Origin: Actinoplanes oryzae
Lineage (GTDB): Bacteria > Actinomycetota > Actinomycetes > Mycobacteriales > Micromonosporaceae
Length of the DNA: 60,552 nt
Direction: 5' to 3'
Assembly (NCBI RefSeq): GCF_030757795.1
Contig: NZ_JAUQWH010000040.1
Span: forward strand, 1-60,552
Below, piece after piece: positions 27,113-35,006 of the stretch. Both the position numbers and the translations under genes were made by a program. Position 1 is the stretch's first letter; every line of letters begins with the position of its first letter. Below the pieces are notes generated by a model. It searched no databases. It was not told the DNA's origin and worked only from the letters and a program-made list of their open reading frames with translations.

Positions 27113-28135
27113 TCAGCCCCAGCAATTCTGCAGGCCCCACGCGGAGTCTTTCGCCTCCACGCCGGCCTGCGGGTCGTCGGTGATGAGCTGGACCCCGGTG
27201 TCGACGAAGGTCTTGCCGGCGGTGGCCTGCGGCCGGGTGCCGTCCTTCGCGAAGCGCGCGATCGCCTCGATGCCCAGCGCCGCCATCTTCAGCGGGAACT
27301 GCATCGAGGTCGCGCCGATGACACCGTTCTTCACGTTGTCGACGCCCGGGCAGCCGCCGTCGACGGAGACGATGGTGACGTCCTTCTCCTTGCCCGCGGA
27401 CTTGAGCGCCTGGTACGCCCCGGCCGCCGCCGGCTCGTTGATCGTGTAGACCAGGTTGATCGCCGGGTCCTTCTGCAGCAGGTTCTCCATGGCGGTCCGG
27501 CCGCCGTCCTCGGCCCCGTCGGTGACGTCGTGCCCGGCGATCCGCGGATCCTTCTCGTCGCCGATCCTGTTCTTGTCGGCGACGTCGATGCCGAAGCCCT
27601 CGAGGAAACCCTGATCCCGCTGTACGTCCACCGAGACCTGATTGGCGTTGAGGTCCAGCAGCGCGATCTTCGCCGCCTTGCCCTGGCTGTCGAACTTCGC
27701 CTTCGCCCACTGCCCGATCAGCCGCCCGGCCTGGTAGTTGTCGGTGGCGAACGTGGCATCCGCGGCGTCCGGCGGGTCGACCGGCGTGTCCAGCGCGATG
27801 ACGAGCATGCCCTGCTCGTGGGCGCGGTCGATGGACGGCACGATGGCCTTGGAGTCGTTGGGGGTGATGAGAAAGCCCTTGGCGCCGAAGGACATCAGGT
27901 TCTCGATGGCGAGCACCTGCGCCTCGTTGTCGCCGTCGATCTTCCCGGCGAAGGACTGCAGCTCGACGCCCTGCTGCCCGGCCGTCTGCTGGGCGCCCTT
28001 CTTCATCGTCACGAAGAAGGGATTGGTGTCGGTCTTGGTGATCAGCCCGACGACGTCCTCGCCGGAGCCGCCCTGACAGCCGGCGCTCGCAACGACCAGA
28101 AGGACCGCGGCCAGCGCGGGAACTACTCGTGGCAT
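27113..28135 (-). CDS. Sugar-binding lipoprotein of an FrcB/RbsB-like ABC importer
   Basis: A 340-residue periplasmic-binding-protein type 1 lipoprotein. The ATG at 28135 has a strong GGAGGAGAC leader; the open frame extends 25 codons more but without a signal. The signal ends at the lipobox ASAGC. The mature protein has [20 protein letters not shown], a typical sugar-binding start, and [22 protein letters not shown] in the middle. Operon order binding protein-permease-ATPase is the FrcBCA order. Fructose, ribose or a similar pentose/hexose is the likely substrate; no catabolic gene sits with it, so the assignment stops at family level. Confidence 0.87.
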   Translation of the reverse strand: MPRVVPALAAVLLVVASAGCQGGSGEDVVGLITKTDTNPFFVTMKKGAQQTAGQQGVELQSFAGKIDGDNEAQVLAIENLMSFGAKGFLITPNDSKAIVPSIDRAHEQGMLVIALDTPVDPPDAADATFATDNYQAGRLIGQWAKAKFDSQGKAAKIALLDLNANQVSVDVQRDQGFLEGFGIDVADKNRIGDEKDPRIAGHDVTDGAEDGGRTAMENLLQKDPAINLVYTINEPAAAGAYQALKSAGKEKDVTIVSVDGGCPGVDNVKNGVIGATSMQFPLKMAALGIEAIARFAKDGTRPQATAGKTFVDTGVQLITDDPQAGVEAKDSAWGLQNCWG

Positions 28136-28194
28136 GTCTCCTCCACCTCGTCGGGAAGGACTGCCCTTGCAGTGAACGCCCGCAAGCGATCGAC

Positions 28195-28209
28195 TGTCAA
28201 CGATTGACA
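28195..28209. promoter_or_regulatory. Palindromic operator candidate upstream of the sugar ABC operon
   Basis: TGTCAACGATTGACA: 6-bp arms around a 3-base centre. On the minus strand the TTGACA arm also reads as a -35 box for the binding-protein gene about 60 bases downstream, so a repressor bound here would block the promoter. No regulator gene is adjacent. Confidence 0.5.
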
Positions 28210-28212
28210 AAG

Positions 28213-28240
28213 GGCCGGCGCCCCGGGTGGGACGCCGGCC
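28213..28240 (-). terminator. Terminator of the beta-helix protein gene
   Basis: GGCCGGCGCCCC at 28213-28224 pairs with GGGACGCCGGCC at 28229-28240 (one mismatch, 4-base loop). It lies just beyond the stop codon at 28248, and on the minus strand is followed by CCCTTTG, a short U-containing tail. Confidence 0.7.
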
Positions 28241-28247
28241 GGTCTGC

Positions 28248-30434
28248 CTACGGGAAGTTGGTGACGGTCACCGGGACGGTCGCGGTGCCCTGCGCCGGGC
28301 CGCCGGTGTTGTTCACGACGTGGTCGATCACGCCGTTGCCGCCCAGCGAGACGGTGAAGATGTTGTGCAGCTTCACCCCGCTGGTCACCGGGACCTCGAA
28401 GCCGCGGTCCGAGTGCACCTGGGGGTTCACGTTGAAGTAGCAGTAGCTGCCCATCGCCCACGCCTCGTGGCTGGTCACGGTGTCGGCGACCTTGTACGCG
28501 GCGTAGCCGTTGGCACCCGAGCGCCACGCGGCGTTGGACGGCGGGTCGTACGGCTGCTCGTTCTGCAGGAAGTACGTGCGGCCGCCGTTGCCGTTCCAGA
28601 TGACCTCGTACTTCTGGTAGTGCTCGACGAAGAGGCCGTACGCCGTGACGTTCTGACCGTTCACGATCAGGCCCGTGTCGGCCGTGTTGACCGTCCAGCC
28701 GTACGTGCCGGCGTTGCCGTGGTCGGCGCGCCATGCCCAGATGTGGTCGATGATCGTGTTGTTGCTGTTGACCAGCAGGCTGTTGGTGGCCTTGCCGGCG
28801 ATCGAGCCGCCGATCCGGAAGAACACGTCCTGCACGGTCGTCGGGTTCGACGCGTGGCTCGCCGACGAGCCGTTCGGGCCGATGACGAGCAGGTTCGCCG
28901 AGTTGGCGGTGCCGGCGTCGAAGAGCAGGCCGGCGATCTTCACGCCGTCCACGTCGGCGACCTGCATCGGGGTGACGCCGTTGTCCGGGATGATCGTCGC
29001 GTAGCCGAGGCCGAGCACGACGGTGTTCGCCCGGGTCACGTTGATCGTCTGGTTCACGTGGTAGATGCCCGGCTGGAAGAGCAGGTTGAGGCCCTGCGCC
29101 AGCGCCTGGTTGATCGTGGCGGCCGAGTCACCCGGCTTCGCCACGTAGAACTGCGACAGCGGCAGTGCCGTACCCGGCGTGTTGCCGTTGGCCCAGGTCA
29201 CGCCGGCGGCGTTGGTCTGCAGGCTCGGCACGAACACCTGATACGCGCCGTTGGCCTGGTAGAGGTACGGCTTCTCGCGGATGACCGGGGTCTGACCGAT
29301 CGTCGTGTACGGCGGGTTCGGGAAGCTCGACGCCGGGGCGCCCTGCACGCCGACGAACGTCTGGTTCCACACCGCGTTGAGGCTCGACCCGATGGTGCTG
29401 TTGCGGGTGAACCATTGCTGCTGCGAGTACTGCTGCTCGGAGCCGCTGATGCGGGAGTCGGCGATGTAGCCGCCGGACGCCCACCCGTACCCGTTGGGGG
29501 CGAGGTTGAGGTCGCCGTGGATGTCCATGCGCCGGAAGGGTGCGGCCTGCGAGACGGCCCAGCGGTCCGCGCCGGACACGGGGTAGACCGACAGGTTCTC
29601 GACCGAGCGCCAGAAGTTCTGGGTCGCGTTGCCCTGGAACCAGCCCGCGTCCACGGTGAGGTCGCCGTTGATCCGAGTGTCCTGCGGGTTCTGTCCGAGA
29701 CCGATCACCGAGGTGTAGAAGCCGACCTGGATGTTCAGGCCGTTGTAGGTGCCCGGCTTAAACGCGAGGACGTAGCGCTGCTCGCCGAACTGGTTCGACT
29801 CCTGCTGCCGGAAGATCGTGTCGGCCTGGCTCTGGATCGAGGCCGCCGACATCGAGGGGTCGAACACGATGACGTTGGAGCCGAGGCTGCCGCCCGGCGG
29901 GACGGTCGGATCGGTGGAGGGGGTGCCACCGAAGACCTTGAACTCCCACAGCGAGTAGCCGTACGCCGTGGCGCGCTCGGTGCCGTACATGCGCACGTAG
30001 CGGGCCGTCGCGTTGACGGTCAGGCTCTGCACGCCGGCCTGGCCCGCGGTCGCCGGGGTGGCGTCGGTCCAGGTGCTGCCGTTGGCCGAGGTCTGAATCG
30101 TGAAGGTCTTCGCGTACGCGGCCTCCCAGTTCAGCTCGACCCGGTTGATCGCCGAGCTCGCGCCCAGGTCCACCTGCAGCCACGACGGGTCGGCGAACCC
30201 GGAGGCCCAGCGCGTGCCGGTGTTGCCGTCGACGGCGGCCTCGGCGGGGAAGGCGCCCTGGTTCTCGTACGACGACGCGGTGACCGGCTTGCCCTGCGAC
30301 AGCAGCGTCTCGGCGGCGTGCGCGCTCAGCGTGGTGGCCGCGCCGAAGCCGGCGACGACCGCGACGACGAGGCCGGCGGTCGCGCCGAGACGCCACCGCC
30401 TTCTCGGCCTCGCCGGGGTGATGGGGACGGTCAT
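28248..30434 (-). CDS. Secreted discoidin (F5/8 type C) plus right-handed beta-helix protein
   Basis: A 728-residue exported protein. An Arg-rich signal peptide ends near residue 41 (SAHAAE). Residues about 42-170 are an F5/8 type C/CBM32-like domain ([49 protein letters not shown]). The remaining part (about 185-728) has the Asn- and Gly-rich turns of a right-handed beta-helix as in pectate-lyase-like and GH55-type proteins. The same layout occurs in Streptomyces proteins with misleading names such as adenylyl cyclase. It probably binds and acts on an extracellular polysaccharide; no catalytic residues can be named. Controlled by an unusually well-defined promoter and palindromes upstream. 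Confidence 0.75.
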   Translation of the reverse strand: MTVPITPARPRRRWRLGATAGLVVAVVAGFGAATTLSAHAAETLLSQGKPVTASSYENQGAFPAEAAVDGNTGTRWASGFADPSWLQVDLGASSAINRVELNWEAAYAKTFTIQTSANGSTWTDATPATAGQAGVQSLTVNATARYVRMYGTERATAYGYSLWEFKVFGGTPSTDPTVPPGGSLGSNVIVFDPSMSAASIQSQADTIFRQQESNQFGEQRYVLAFKPGTYNGLNIQVGFYTSVIGLGQNPQDTRINGDLTVDAGWFQGNATQNFWRSVENLSVYPVSGADRWAVSQAAPFRRMDIHGDLNLAPNGYGWASGGYIADSRISGSEQQYSQQQWFTRNSTIGSSLNAVWNQTFVGVQGAPASSFPNPPYTTIGQTPVIREKPYLYQANGAYQVFVPSLQTNAAGVTWANGNTPGTALPLSQFYVAKPGDSAATINQALAQGLNLLFQPGIYHVNQTINVTRANTVVLGLGYATIIPDNGVTPMQVADVDGVKIAGLLFDAGTANSANLLVIGPNGSSASHASNPTTVQDVFFRIGGSIAGKATNSLLVNSNNTIIDHIWAWRADHGNAGTYGWTVNTADTGLIVNGQNVTAYGLFVEHYQKYEVIWNGNGGRTYFLQNEQPYDPPSNAAWRSGANGYAAYKVADTVTSHEAWAMGSYCYFNVNPQVHSDRGFEVPVTSGVKLHNIFTVSLGGNGVIDHVVNNTGGPAQGTATVPVTVTNFP

Positions 30435-30519
30435 GACATCTCCTCACGCGGAGGGTCCGGGCGCGTGGGGTTGCGCGCCCTTGACGGAGCCGGGGAAGCT
30501 CCACGGGGGAGCGATCTTC

Positions 30520-30533
30520 GGAGAGCGCTTCCC
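30520..30533. promoter_or_regulatory. LacI/CebR-like operator candidate downstream of the beta-helix promoter
   Basis: GGAGAGCGCTTCCC, an imperfect palindrome centred on AGCGCT, resembles the GGAGCGCTCC sites bound by CebR-type LacI repressors of glycan-utilisation genes. It lies just downstream of the predicted transcription start of the beta-helix gene, where a repressor would block elongation or initiation. Confidence 0.45.
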
Positions 30534-30540
30534 CGTCTGG

Positions 30541-30569
30541 AAACTAAGTTGGTTACGTCAATGTGTCAA
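30541..30569 (-). promoter_or_regulatory. Promoter of the beta-helix gene
   Basis: On the minus strand: consensus TTGACA at 30569-30564, exactly 17 bases, then TAGTTT at 30546-30541. The start of transcription would be near 30534, leaving an untranslated leader of about 100 bases. Confidence 0.65.
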
Positions 30570-30614
30570 AGGTTCCGGAACCTGATACCCGTCGATGTCC
30601 CGGAACCGGTTCCG
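30570..30614. promoter_or_regulatory. Two perfect 14-bp palindromes adjoining the beta-helix promoter
   Basis: AGGTTCCGGAACCT at 30570-30583 directly touches the -35 box, and CGGAACCGGTTCCG lies at 30601-30614. Both are built from GGTTCC and GGAACC half-sites in opposite orders, with centres 31 bp apart, about three helical turns. The first shares its 12-bp core with the palindrome upstream of the ROK/sulfatase operon. Placement directly upstream of the -35 suits an activator or a looping repressor. Confidence 0.55.
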
Positions 30615-30726
30615 TCGCCCGCCCGCTGAGCTGCCCGATAACGGTTTTCCCAGGCGGGGCGCCAAGCCCGAATCGGCTGCGGCCAGCAGGACGGGCTTTC
30701 CCGGCATACCACCTACAGTGGTCGGT

Positions 30727-31227
30727 ATGCGGCTGCTCCTGACGACCGACACGCACGTCCCGAAACGCGCCCGAGATCTGCCGGAAGCCCTGTGGACGGC
30801 GATCGCCGCCGCCGACGTGGTCGTGCACGCCGGCGACTGGGTCGACGTCGCGCTGCTCGACCTGCTCGAGTCCCGGTCCCGCCGGCTGATCGCCTGCTAC
30901 GGCAACAACGACGGCCCGGCGCTGCGCTCCCGCCTGCCCCTCGTCGCCCGCGAGACGCTCGACGGCCTGCGCCTGGCGGTCGTCCACGAGACCGGCGACG
31001 CCAAGGGCCGCGAGATCCGCTGCGCGGCGGCCTATCCGGACGTGGACCTGCTGGTCTTCGGCCACTCGCACATCGCGTGGGACACCGTCGCGCCCGGCGG
31101 CCTGCGGCTGCTCAACCCGGGCAGCCCCACCGACCGCCGCCGCCAGCCGCACTGCACGTACATGACGACGACGATCGAGAACGGCGTGCTCGGCGAGGTC
31201 ACCCTGCACACGATCACAAGATCGTGA
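30727..31227 (+). CDS. YfcE/MJ0936-type metallophosphoesterase
   Basis: A 166-residue calcineurin-like phosphoesterase. Metal ligands are all visible: D8 and H10 (TTDTH), HAGDW, YGNND and FGHSH. The small size matches the YfcE/MJ0936 phosphodiesterase family, active on phosphodiester bonds in vitro; the natural substrate is unknown. A -10 box TACAGT (30714-30719) ends 7 bases before the ATG, so translation is likely leaderless; GCATACC/GGTATGC arms at 30704-30710 and 30725-30731 flank the box. Its 3-prime end overlaps the small lipoprotein gene on the other strand by 14 bases. Confidence 0.85.
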   Translation: MRLLLTTDTHVPKRARDLPEALWTAIAAADVVVHAGDWVDVALLDLLESRSRRLIACYGNNDGPALRSRLPLVARETLDGLRLAVVHETGDAKGREIRCAAAYPDVDLLVFGHSHIAWDTVAPGGLRLLNPGSPTDRRRQPHCTYMTTTIENGVLGEVTLHTITRS

Positions 31228-31393
31228 CCGCCGAGCCGATGCCGTGGACCAGCGCGATCGCGGGCCCGGCGCTGCCCCGGCACTCGGCCCGCTGCTGTTC
31301 GCCCGCCGCCTCCCGCAGCGCTCCCCGGCCCGGCTCGCCACCGCAGCCGCCGGCCAGGGCGACGACGACCGCCAGACCCGGGATCCTCGTCAC
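31214..31393 (-). CDS. Possible small lipoprotein (59 residues)
   Basis: Starts at a GTG overlapping the stop codon of the upstream oxidoreductase gene (GTGA). The N-terminus MTRIPGLAVVVALAGGCGG is a short basic-hydrophobic signal ending in a lipobox-like AGGC, followed by a Gly/Arg-rich tail with no known domain. Translational coupling and the signal argue for a real gene; the small size and high background of open frames argue caution. It could be the remnant of a longer lipoprotein. Confidence 0.4.
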   Translation of the reverse strand: MTRIPGLAVVVALAGGCGGEPGRGALREAAGEQQRAECRGSAGPAIALVHGIGSAVTIL

Positions 31394-32370
31394 GGCCGGA
31401 GCACCACCTTGCCGAGGTTCCGCCGGGACTCCAGGAGCTCGTGGGCTCGGGCCGCCTCGGTCAGCGGCAGCTCGGCGTGGACGGCCGGCGCGAGCTGACC
31501 GGTTTCGACCAGGCGCCACAGCTCCGGCTCGTGGGCGGCGTACTGGTCGGGGTGCCTTGCCGCGAAGTGGCGCATCGCCAGGCCGGTCACCGTCTTCGCG
31601 CCGCCGAGGAGGTCGGACGCCGCGATCGTGCCGCCGCCGGAGCTGAAGTAGACGAGCCGGCCGCCGGGGCGCACCGCCGCGAGCGCCCGGGGGAGGACCT
31701 CGCCGCCCGCGCCGTCGAGGGCCAGGTCGACCGGTTGCCCCCAGTCGCCGTCGTAGGTGACGACCTCGTCCGCCCCGAGCTTCCGGACAAAGTCCGATTT
31801 GTCCGGCGTCCCCACGGCGGCCACCACGCGGGACGCCCCTCGCGCCCGGGCCAGCTGCACGGCGAGATGCCCGACGCCGCCCGCCGCCGCGGTGATCAGG
31901 ACGGACTCGCCCGCCGCCAGGGTGCCCAGCGCCGCCAGCGCCACGTGTCCACTGCGGACCAGCGCCACCGCGGTCACCGCGGCATCCGGCGGAATCGGGC
32001 TGGTCATCGCGGCCGAGGCGACCACCACGTCCTGGTACGACCCGCTGAACGGCAGCGTCACCACCTGGTCCCCGGGCGCGAAGCCGGACACGCCCGGCCC
32101 GAGCCCGATCACCGTGCCCGCGACCTCCCCGCCGAGAACGCGCGAGCCGCCGGGAACCCGTGAGCCGGCGGGAACGCGCGAGCCGCCGGTGACGTGCGAA
32201 CCGACGGGGACGCGCGAGCCGGCGGCGAGGCCCGGGCTGTCACGGCGTGCCATGCGGACCACGGGCAGCGTGACGCCGATCGCCGAGGCGCGGATCAGCA
32301 GCTCGCCCTCGGCCGGCGCCGGCTCGGGCACTTCCTCGATGCGGAGGTCGTCGAAGCGTACGCGTCGCAT
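31390..32370 (-). CDS. Quinone oxidoreductase-like zinc-less MDR dehydrogenase with internal tandem repeat
   Basis: A 326-residue medium-chain dehydrogenase of the quinone-oxidoreductase class: GroES-like N-terminal half, AAAGGVGHLAVQLARARGA as the NADPH Rossmann loop, and no zinc-ligand cysteines. It is expected to reduce quinones or other alpha,beta-unsaturated carbonyls with NADPH. Unusual feature: residues about 51-80 consist of five 6-residue repeats of the type GSRVPx (encoded by 18-bp units), inserted in the N-terminal domain where relatives go directly to the GGEVAGTV strand. The frame remains open and the rest of the fold looks intact. Downstream it is coupled to a small lipoprotein ORF. 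Confidence 0.83.
   Translation of the reverse strand: MRRVRFDDLRIEEVPEPAPAEGELLIRASAIGVTLPVVRMARRDSPGLAAGSRVPVGSHVTGGSRVPAGSRVPGGSRVLGGEVAGTVIGLGPGVSGFAPGDQVVTLPFSGSYQDVVVASAAMTSPIPPDAAVTAVALVRSGHVALAALGTLAAGESVLITAAAGGVGHLAVQLARARGASRVVAAVGTPDKSDFVRKLGADEVVTYDGDWGQPVDLALDGAGGEVLPRALAAVRPGGRLVYFSSGGGTIAASDLLGGAKTVTGLAMRHFAARHPDQYAAHEPELWRLVETGQLAPAVHAELPLTEAARAHELLESRRNLGKVVLRP
32131..32220. repeat. 18-bp tandem repeat (five units) inside the oxidoreductase gene
   Basis: Units at 32131, 32149, 32167, 32185 and 32203, each ending GAGCC or GAACC. They encode the GSRVLG/GSRVPG/GSRVPA/GSHVTG/GSRVPV series on the minus strand. The 18-bp unit keeps the frame, so copy number can change without breaking the gene. 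Confidence 0.85.
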
Positions 32371-32377
32371 CCCCCAC

Positions 32378-33436
32378 TTATGTCAGACGAACCGGCCCCG
32401 CGTCGATCGGAAATCGGAACAGCGCATACGGGTACTCCCGCTCGTCCGCCCCGCCCGTGTACCTGGCCTGCCGGTGCAGCTGGTTCGCCGTCACGTAGAC
32501 GTAGCCCTCGGCGACGGACATCGTGTCGGGCCAGAGCAGGCGCGGATCCTGCACCAAGGTCTCGATCGTGCCGTCCGCCGCGCGGCGCAGCAGCGCCTTC
32601 CGCTCGGGGCTCGTCAGATACAGCCGCCCCCGGTCGTCGGTCTCCAGCCCGTCGGAGATGCCGCCCTTGTCGCCCTCGTCGCGTACCGTCGCGGCGACCT
32701 CGTCGTCGGAGACCTCGCGGTCGCACAGCGCGCCGGCGTCGACGCTGTACCAGTGGCGGGACTGCAGCGGGCAGTACCAGAGCCGGGAGCCGTCCGCGGA
32801 GATCGCGATGCCGTCCGCGCCCATCGTGACGGGCTGCGGCTGGTCGCCGGAGCGGTCCAGGAACGGCCGGTCCTCGACCGACGGCCGCAGCGCCAGGTCT
32901 GCCTTCGTCGACGGGTGGTCGTGCAGGCGCCGCCAGGCGGTCCCGCTGTCGAGGTCGACCACGATGATGCCGTTCGGGCCCTGGTCGGCCGAGTCGGTGA
33001 TGAATGCCGCGTTGCGCCGCAGGTCGAAGCGCACGTCGTTCAGGTAGGTCGTCGGCAGCGCGGTCTTCGGGTCGAAGACGATCGTGCGCTCGACCGTGTC
33101 GGACGCCAGATCGATGCAGACCAGCTTCGGGCCGCCGAAGTGGGTCTCCTGGAACATCGGGGAGCCGGTGTCGAGCACCCACAGCCGGTCGGCCGGGTCC
33201 ACCACGATGCTCTGCACGGACACGAACGCCTTGGGGTCGTCGTCCCCGCCCGGGTCGTTCCAGGCCTGGTCCGGGTACGGCACGACCTCCCCGTCGCGGA
33301 TCTCGGCGACGGTGAAGGGCACGTCGTCGCCCCACTTCGGAAAGTTGACGAAGACCCGGCCGGTGGCGGAGACGCTCACCCCGGTCGGCATCGGGCCGCT
33401 GTCGAAGGCGTGCACCGTCTCCAGCTGTTCGCTCAT
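32378..33436 (-). CDS. SMP-30/major royal jelly protein-like beta-propeller protein
   Basis: A 352-residue six-bladed propeller. The ATG at 33436 (MSEQLETVHAFDSGPMPTG) gives the normal family start; the open frame runs 21 codons further. Landmarks are GVSVSATGRVFVNFPKWGDD, SIVVDPADRLWVLDTG, YLNDVRFDLRRNAAFITDS and GADGIAISADGSRLWY, which match the yellow/royal-jelly branch related to gluconolactonases. No signal peptide. A lactonase role is possible but not established for this branch. It is divergent from a TetR gene with an 18-bp palindrome between them and may be one of its targets. Confidence 0.82.
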   Translation of the reverse strand: MSEQLETVHAFDSGPMPTGVSVSATGRVFVNFPKWGDDVPFTVAEIRDGEVVPYPDQAWNDPGGDDDPKAFVSVQSIVVDPADRLWVLDTGSPMFQETHFGGPKLVCIDLASDTVERTIVFDPKTALPTTYLNDVRFDLRRNAAFITDSADQGPNGIIVVDLDSGTAWRRLHDHPSTKADLALRPSVEDRPFLDRSGDQPQPVTMGADGIAISADGSRLWYCPLQSRHWYSVDAGALCDREVSDDEVAATVRDEGDKGGISDGLETDDRGRLYLTSPERKALLRRAADGTIETLVQDPRLLWPDTMSVAEGYVYVTANQLHRQARYTGGADEREYPYALFRFPIDAGPVRLT

Positions 33437-33472
33437 CGCCGCCGCATACCCCCGGAGATCGAGGGGGAAACG

Positions 33473-33490
33473 ACTATACGATTGTGTAGT
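33473..33490. promoter_or_regulatory. TetR operator candidate
   Basis: ACTATACGATTGTGTAGT, an 18-bp imperfect palindrome (7 of 9 positions), AT-rich against its surroundings, lies 12 bases before the TetR start codon and 37 bases before the SMP-30-like start. It probably regulates both directions. Confidence 0.5.
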
Positions 33491-33501
33491 AGGCTGCACA
33501 C

Positions 33502-34116
33502 GTGAGTAGTCAGTCGGATCTCACCGCACGCGCCCGCATCCGGGACGCCGCCATCACGCTCATCGCCGAGCGGGGGGCCAAGGCCACCACCATCCGCGAC
33601 ATCGCCGACGCCGCCGGGGTCTCCTCCGGGCTGCTGCGGCACCACTTCGGATCCAAGGAGGGACTGCGCGACGCCTGCGACGAGTGGGTGCAGGCCGAGC
33701 TCACCCGCGTTCGCGGCGCCGCCCTGGCCGGCTCGCAGGACATCTTCGCCGCGCTGCAGGCCGTGCCGGTGCGGCTGCAGAATTACGTGTTGCGCTCGAC
33801 CATGGACGGCAGCCCGGCCGGGGAGCGGATGTTCGACGCGATGGTGCAGCAGGGCGAGACCTGGATCGCCACCACCGACGTCAAGACCGACGATCCCCGC
33901 GCGTACGCCGCCGTCCTGGTGGCGCTGAAGATGGGCATGTTCATCCTGCGGGAGCAGATCTCCCGGGCCATCGGCGAGGACACCACCGAGCCCGCCGGCC
34001 AGGCGCGGATGCTGCGCGCGTCCCTCGAGATCTTCAGCCGCCCGCTGGTCGGCCCCGAGCTGGCCGACCAGATGTACGCCGCACTGGACAAGTTCGCCGA
34101 GGAGGCGGGGAGATGA
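33502..34116 (+). CDS. TetR-family regulator of an ABC exporter operon
   Basis: A 204-residue regulator with N-terminal HTH at about 10-57 ([22 protein letters not shown]) and a C-terminal ligand domain. GTG start, no clear ribosome binding site, consistent with a leaderless transcript from the palindromic region upstream. The stop overlaps the ATPase start (ATGA), so it is the first gene of a three-gene TetR-ATPase-permease operon, a common antibiotic-exporter arrangement in actinobacteria. Confidence 0.88.
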   Translation: MSSQSDLTARARIRDAAITLIAERGAKATTIRDIADAAGVSSGLLRHHFGSKEGLRDACDEWVQAELTRVRGAALAGSQDIFAALQAVPVRLQNYVLRSTMDGSPAGERMFDAMVQQGETWIATTDVKTDDPRAYAAVLVALKMGMFILREQISRAIGEDTTEPAGQARMLRASLEIFSRPLVGPELADQMYAALDKFAEEAGR

Positions 34117-35006
34117 CTGCTGTCGACGTTGCGGGTCTCGTGAAGAGCTTCGGCAAGGTGCGGGCGCTGGACGGGCTCGATCTGCGGGTCGAGACCGGGG
34201 AGGTGCACGGCTTCCTGGGTCCCAACGGCGCCGGGAAGACCACGACCATCCGGATCCTGCTCGGGCTGATGCGCTCCGACGCCGGGACAGCGCGGCTGCT
34301 GGGCGGCGACCCGTGGGCCGAGGCGACCACGTTGCACCGGCGGCTCGCGTACGTGCCGGGGGATGTCACCCTGTGGCCCAACCTCACCGGCGGCGAGGTC
34401 ATCGACCTGCTGGGGCGGCTGCGCGGCGGTGCCGACCGGCGCCGGCGCGACGAGCTGCTGGAGCGCTTCGACCTCGACCCGCGCAAGAAGGCCCGCACCT
34501 ACTCCAAGGGCAACCGGCAGAAGGTCGCGCTGGTGGCGGCGCTCTCGGCCGACGTCGAGCTGCTGATTCTCGACGAGCCGACCTCGGGGCTGGACCCGCT
34601 GATGGAAGAGGTCTTCCGCGAGGTCGTGCAGGAGGAGCGGCGGTCCGGCGACAGGACGGTGCTGCTGTCCAGCCACATCCTCAGCGAGGTGGAGGCGCTG
34701 TGCGACCGGGTCACGATCGTGCGCGCCGGGCGTACGGTCGAGACCGGCACCCTGGCCGGGCTGCGGCACCTCACCCGGACCACCATCACGGCCGAGCTGG
34801 CCGGGCCGGTCGACGGGCTGGCCACGCTGCCGGGCGTGCACGGCCTGCGCACCGACGACCGGCGCGTGGTGTTCGACGTGGACACCGACGCCCTGGACCC
34901 GGCCCTGCGCAAGCTTGTCGGCATCGGCGTGCGCAGCCTCACCAGCCGGCCGCCGACGCTGGAGGAGCTCTTCCTGCGCCAGTACAGGAAGGAGCCGGCC
35001 GCATGA
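34113..35006 (+). CDS. ABC exporter ATP-binding protein
   Basis: A 297-residue DrrA-type ATPase: Walker [11 protein letters not shown], signature YSKGNRQKV (the LSGGQ serine-glycine pair is altered to SKGN, as in many of this subfamily), Walker [16 protein letters not shown]-loop [12 protein letters not shown]. The C-terminal 80 residues form the regulatory tail usual in drug and polyketide exporters. It overlaps the genes on both sides by ATGA. Pairs with the following 524-residue permease. Confidence 0.9.
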   Translation: MTAVDVAGLVKSFGKVRALDGLDLRVETGEVHGFLGPNGAGKTTTIRILLGLMRSDAGTARLLGGDPWAEATTLHRRLAYVPGDVTLWPNLTGGEVIDLLGRLRGGADRRRRDELLERFDLDPRKKARTYSKGNRQKVALVAALSADVELLILDEPTSGLDPLMEEVFREVVQEERRSGDRTVLLSSHILSEVEALCDRVTIVRAGRTVETGTLAGLRHLTRTTITAELAGPVDGLATLPGVHGLRTDDRRVVFDVDTDALDPALRKLVGIGVRSLTSRPPTLEELFLRQYRKEPAA

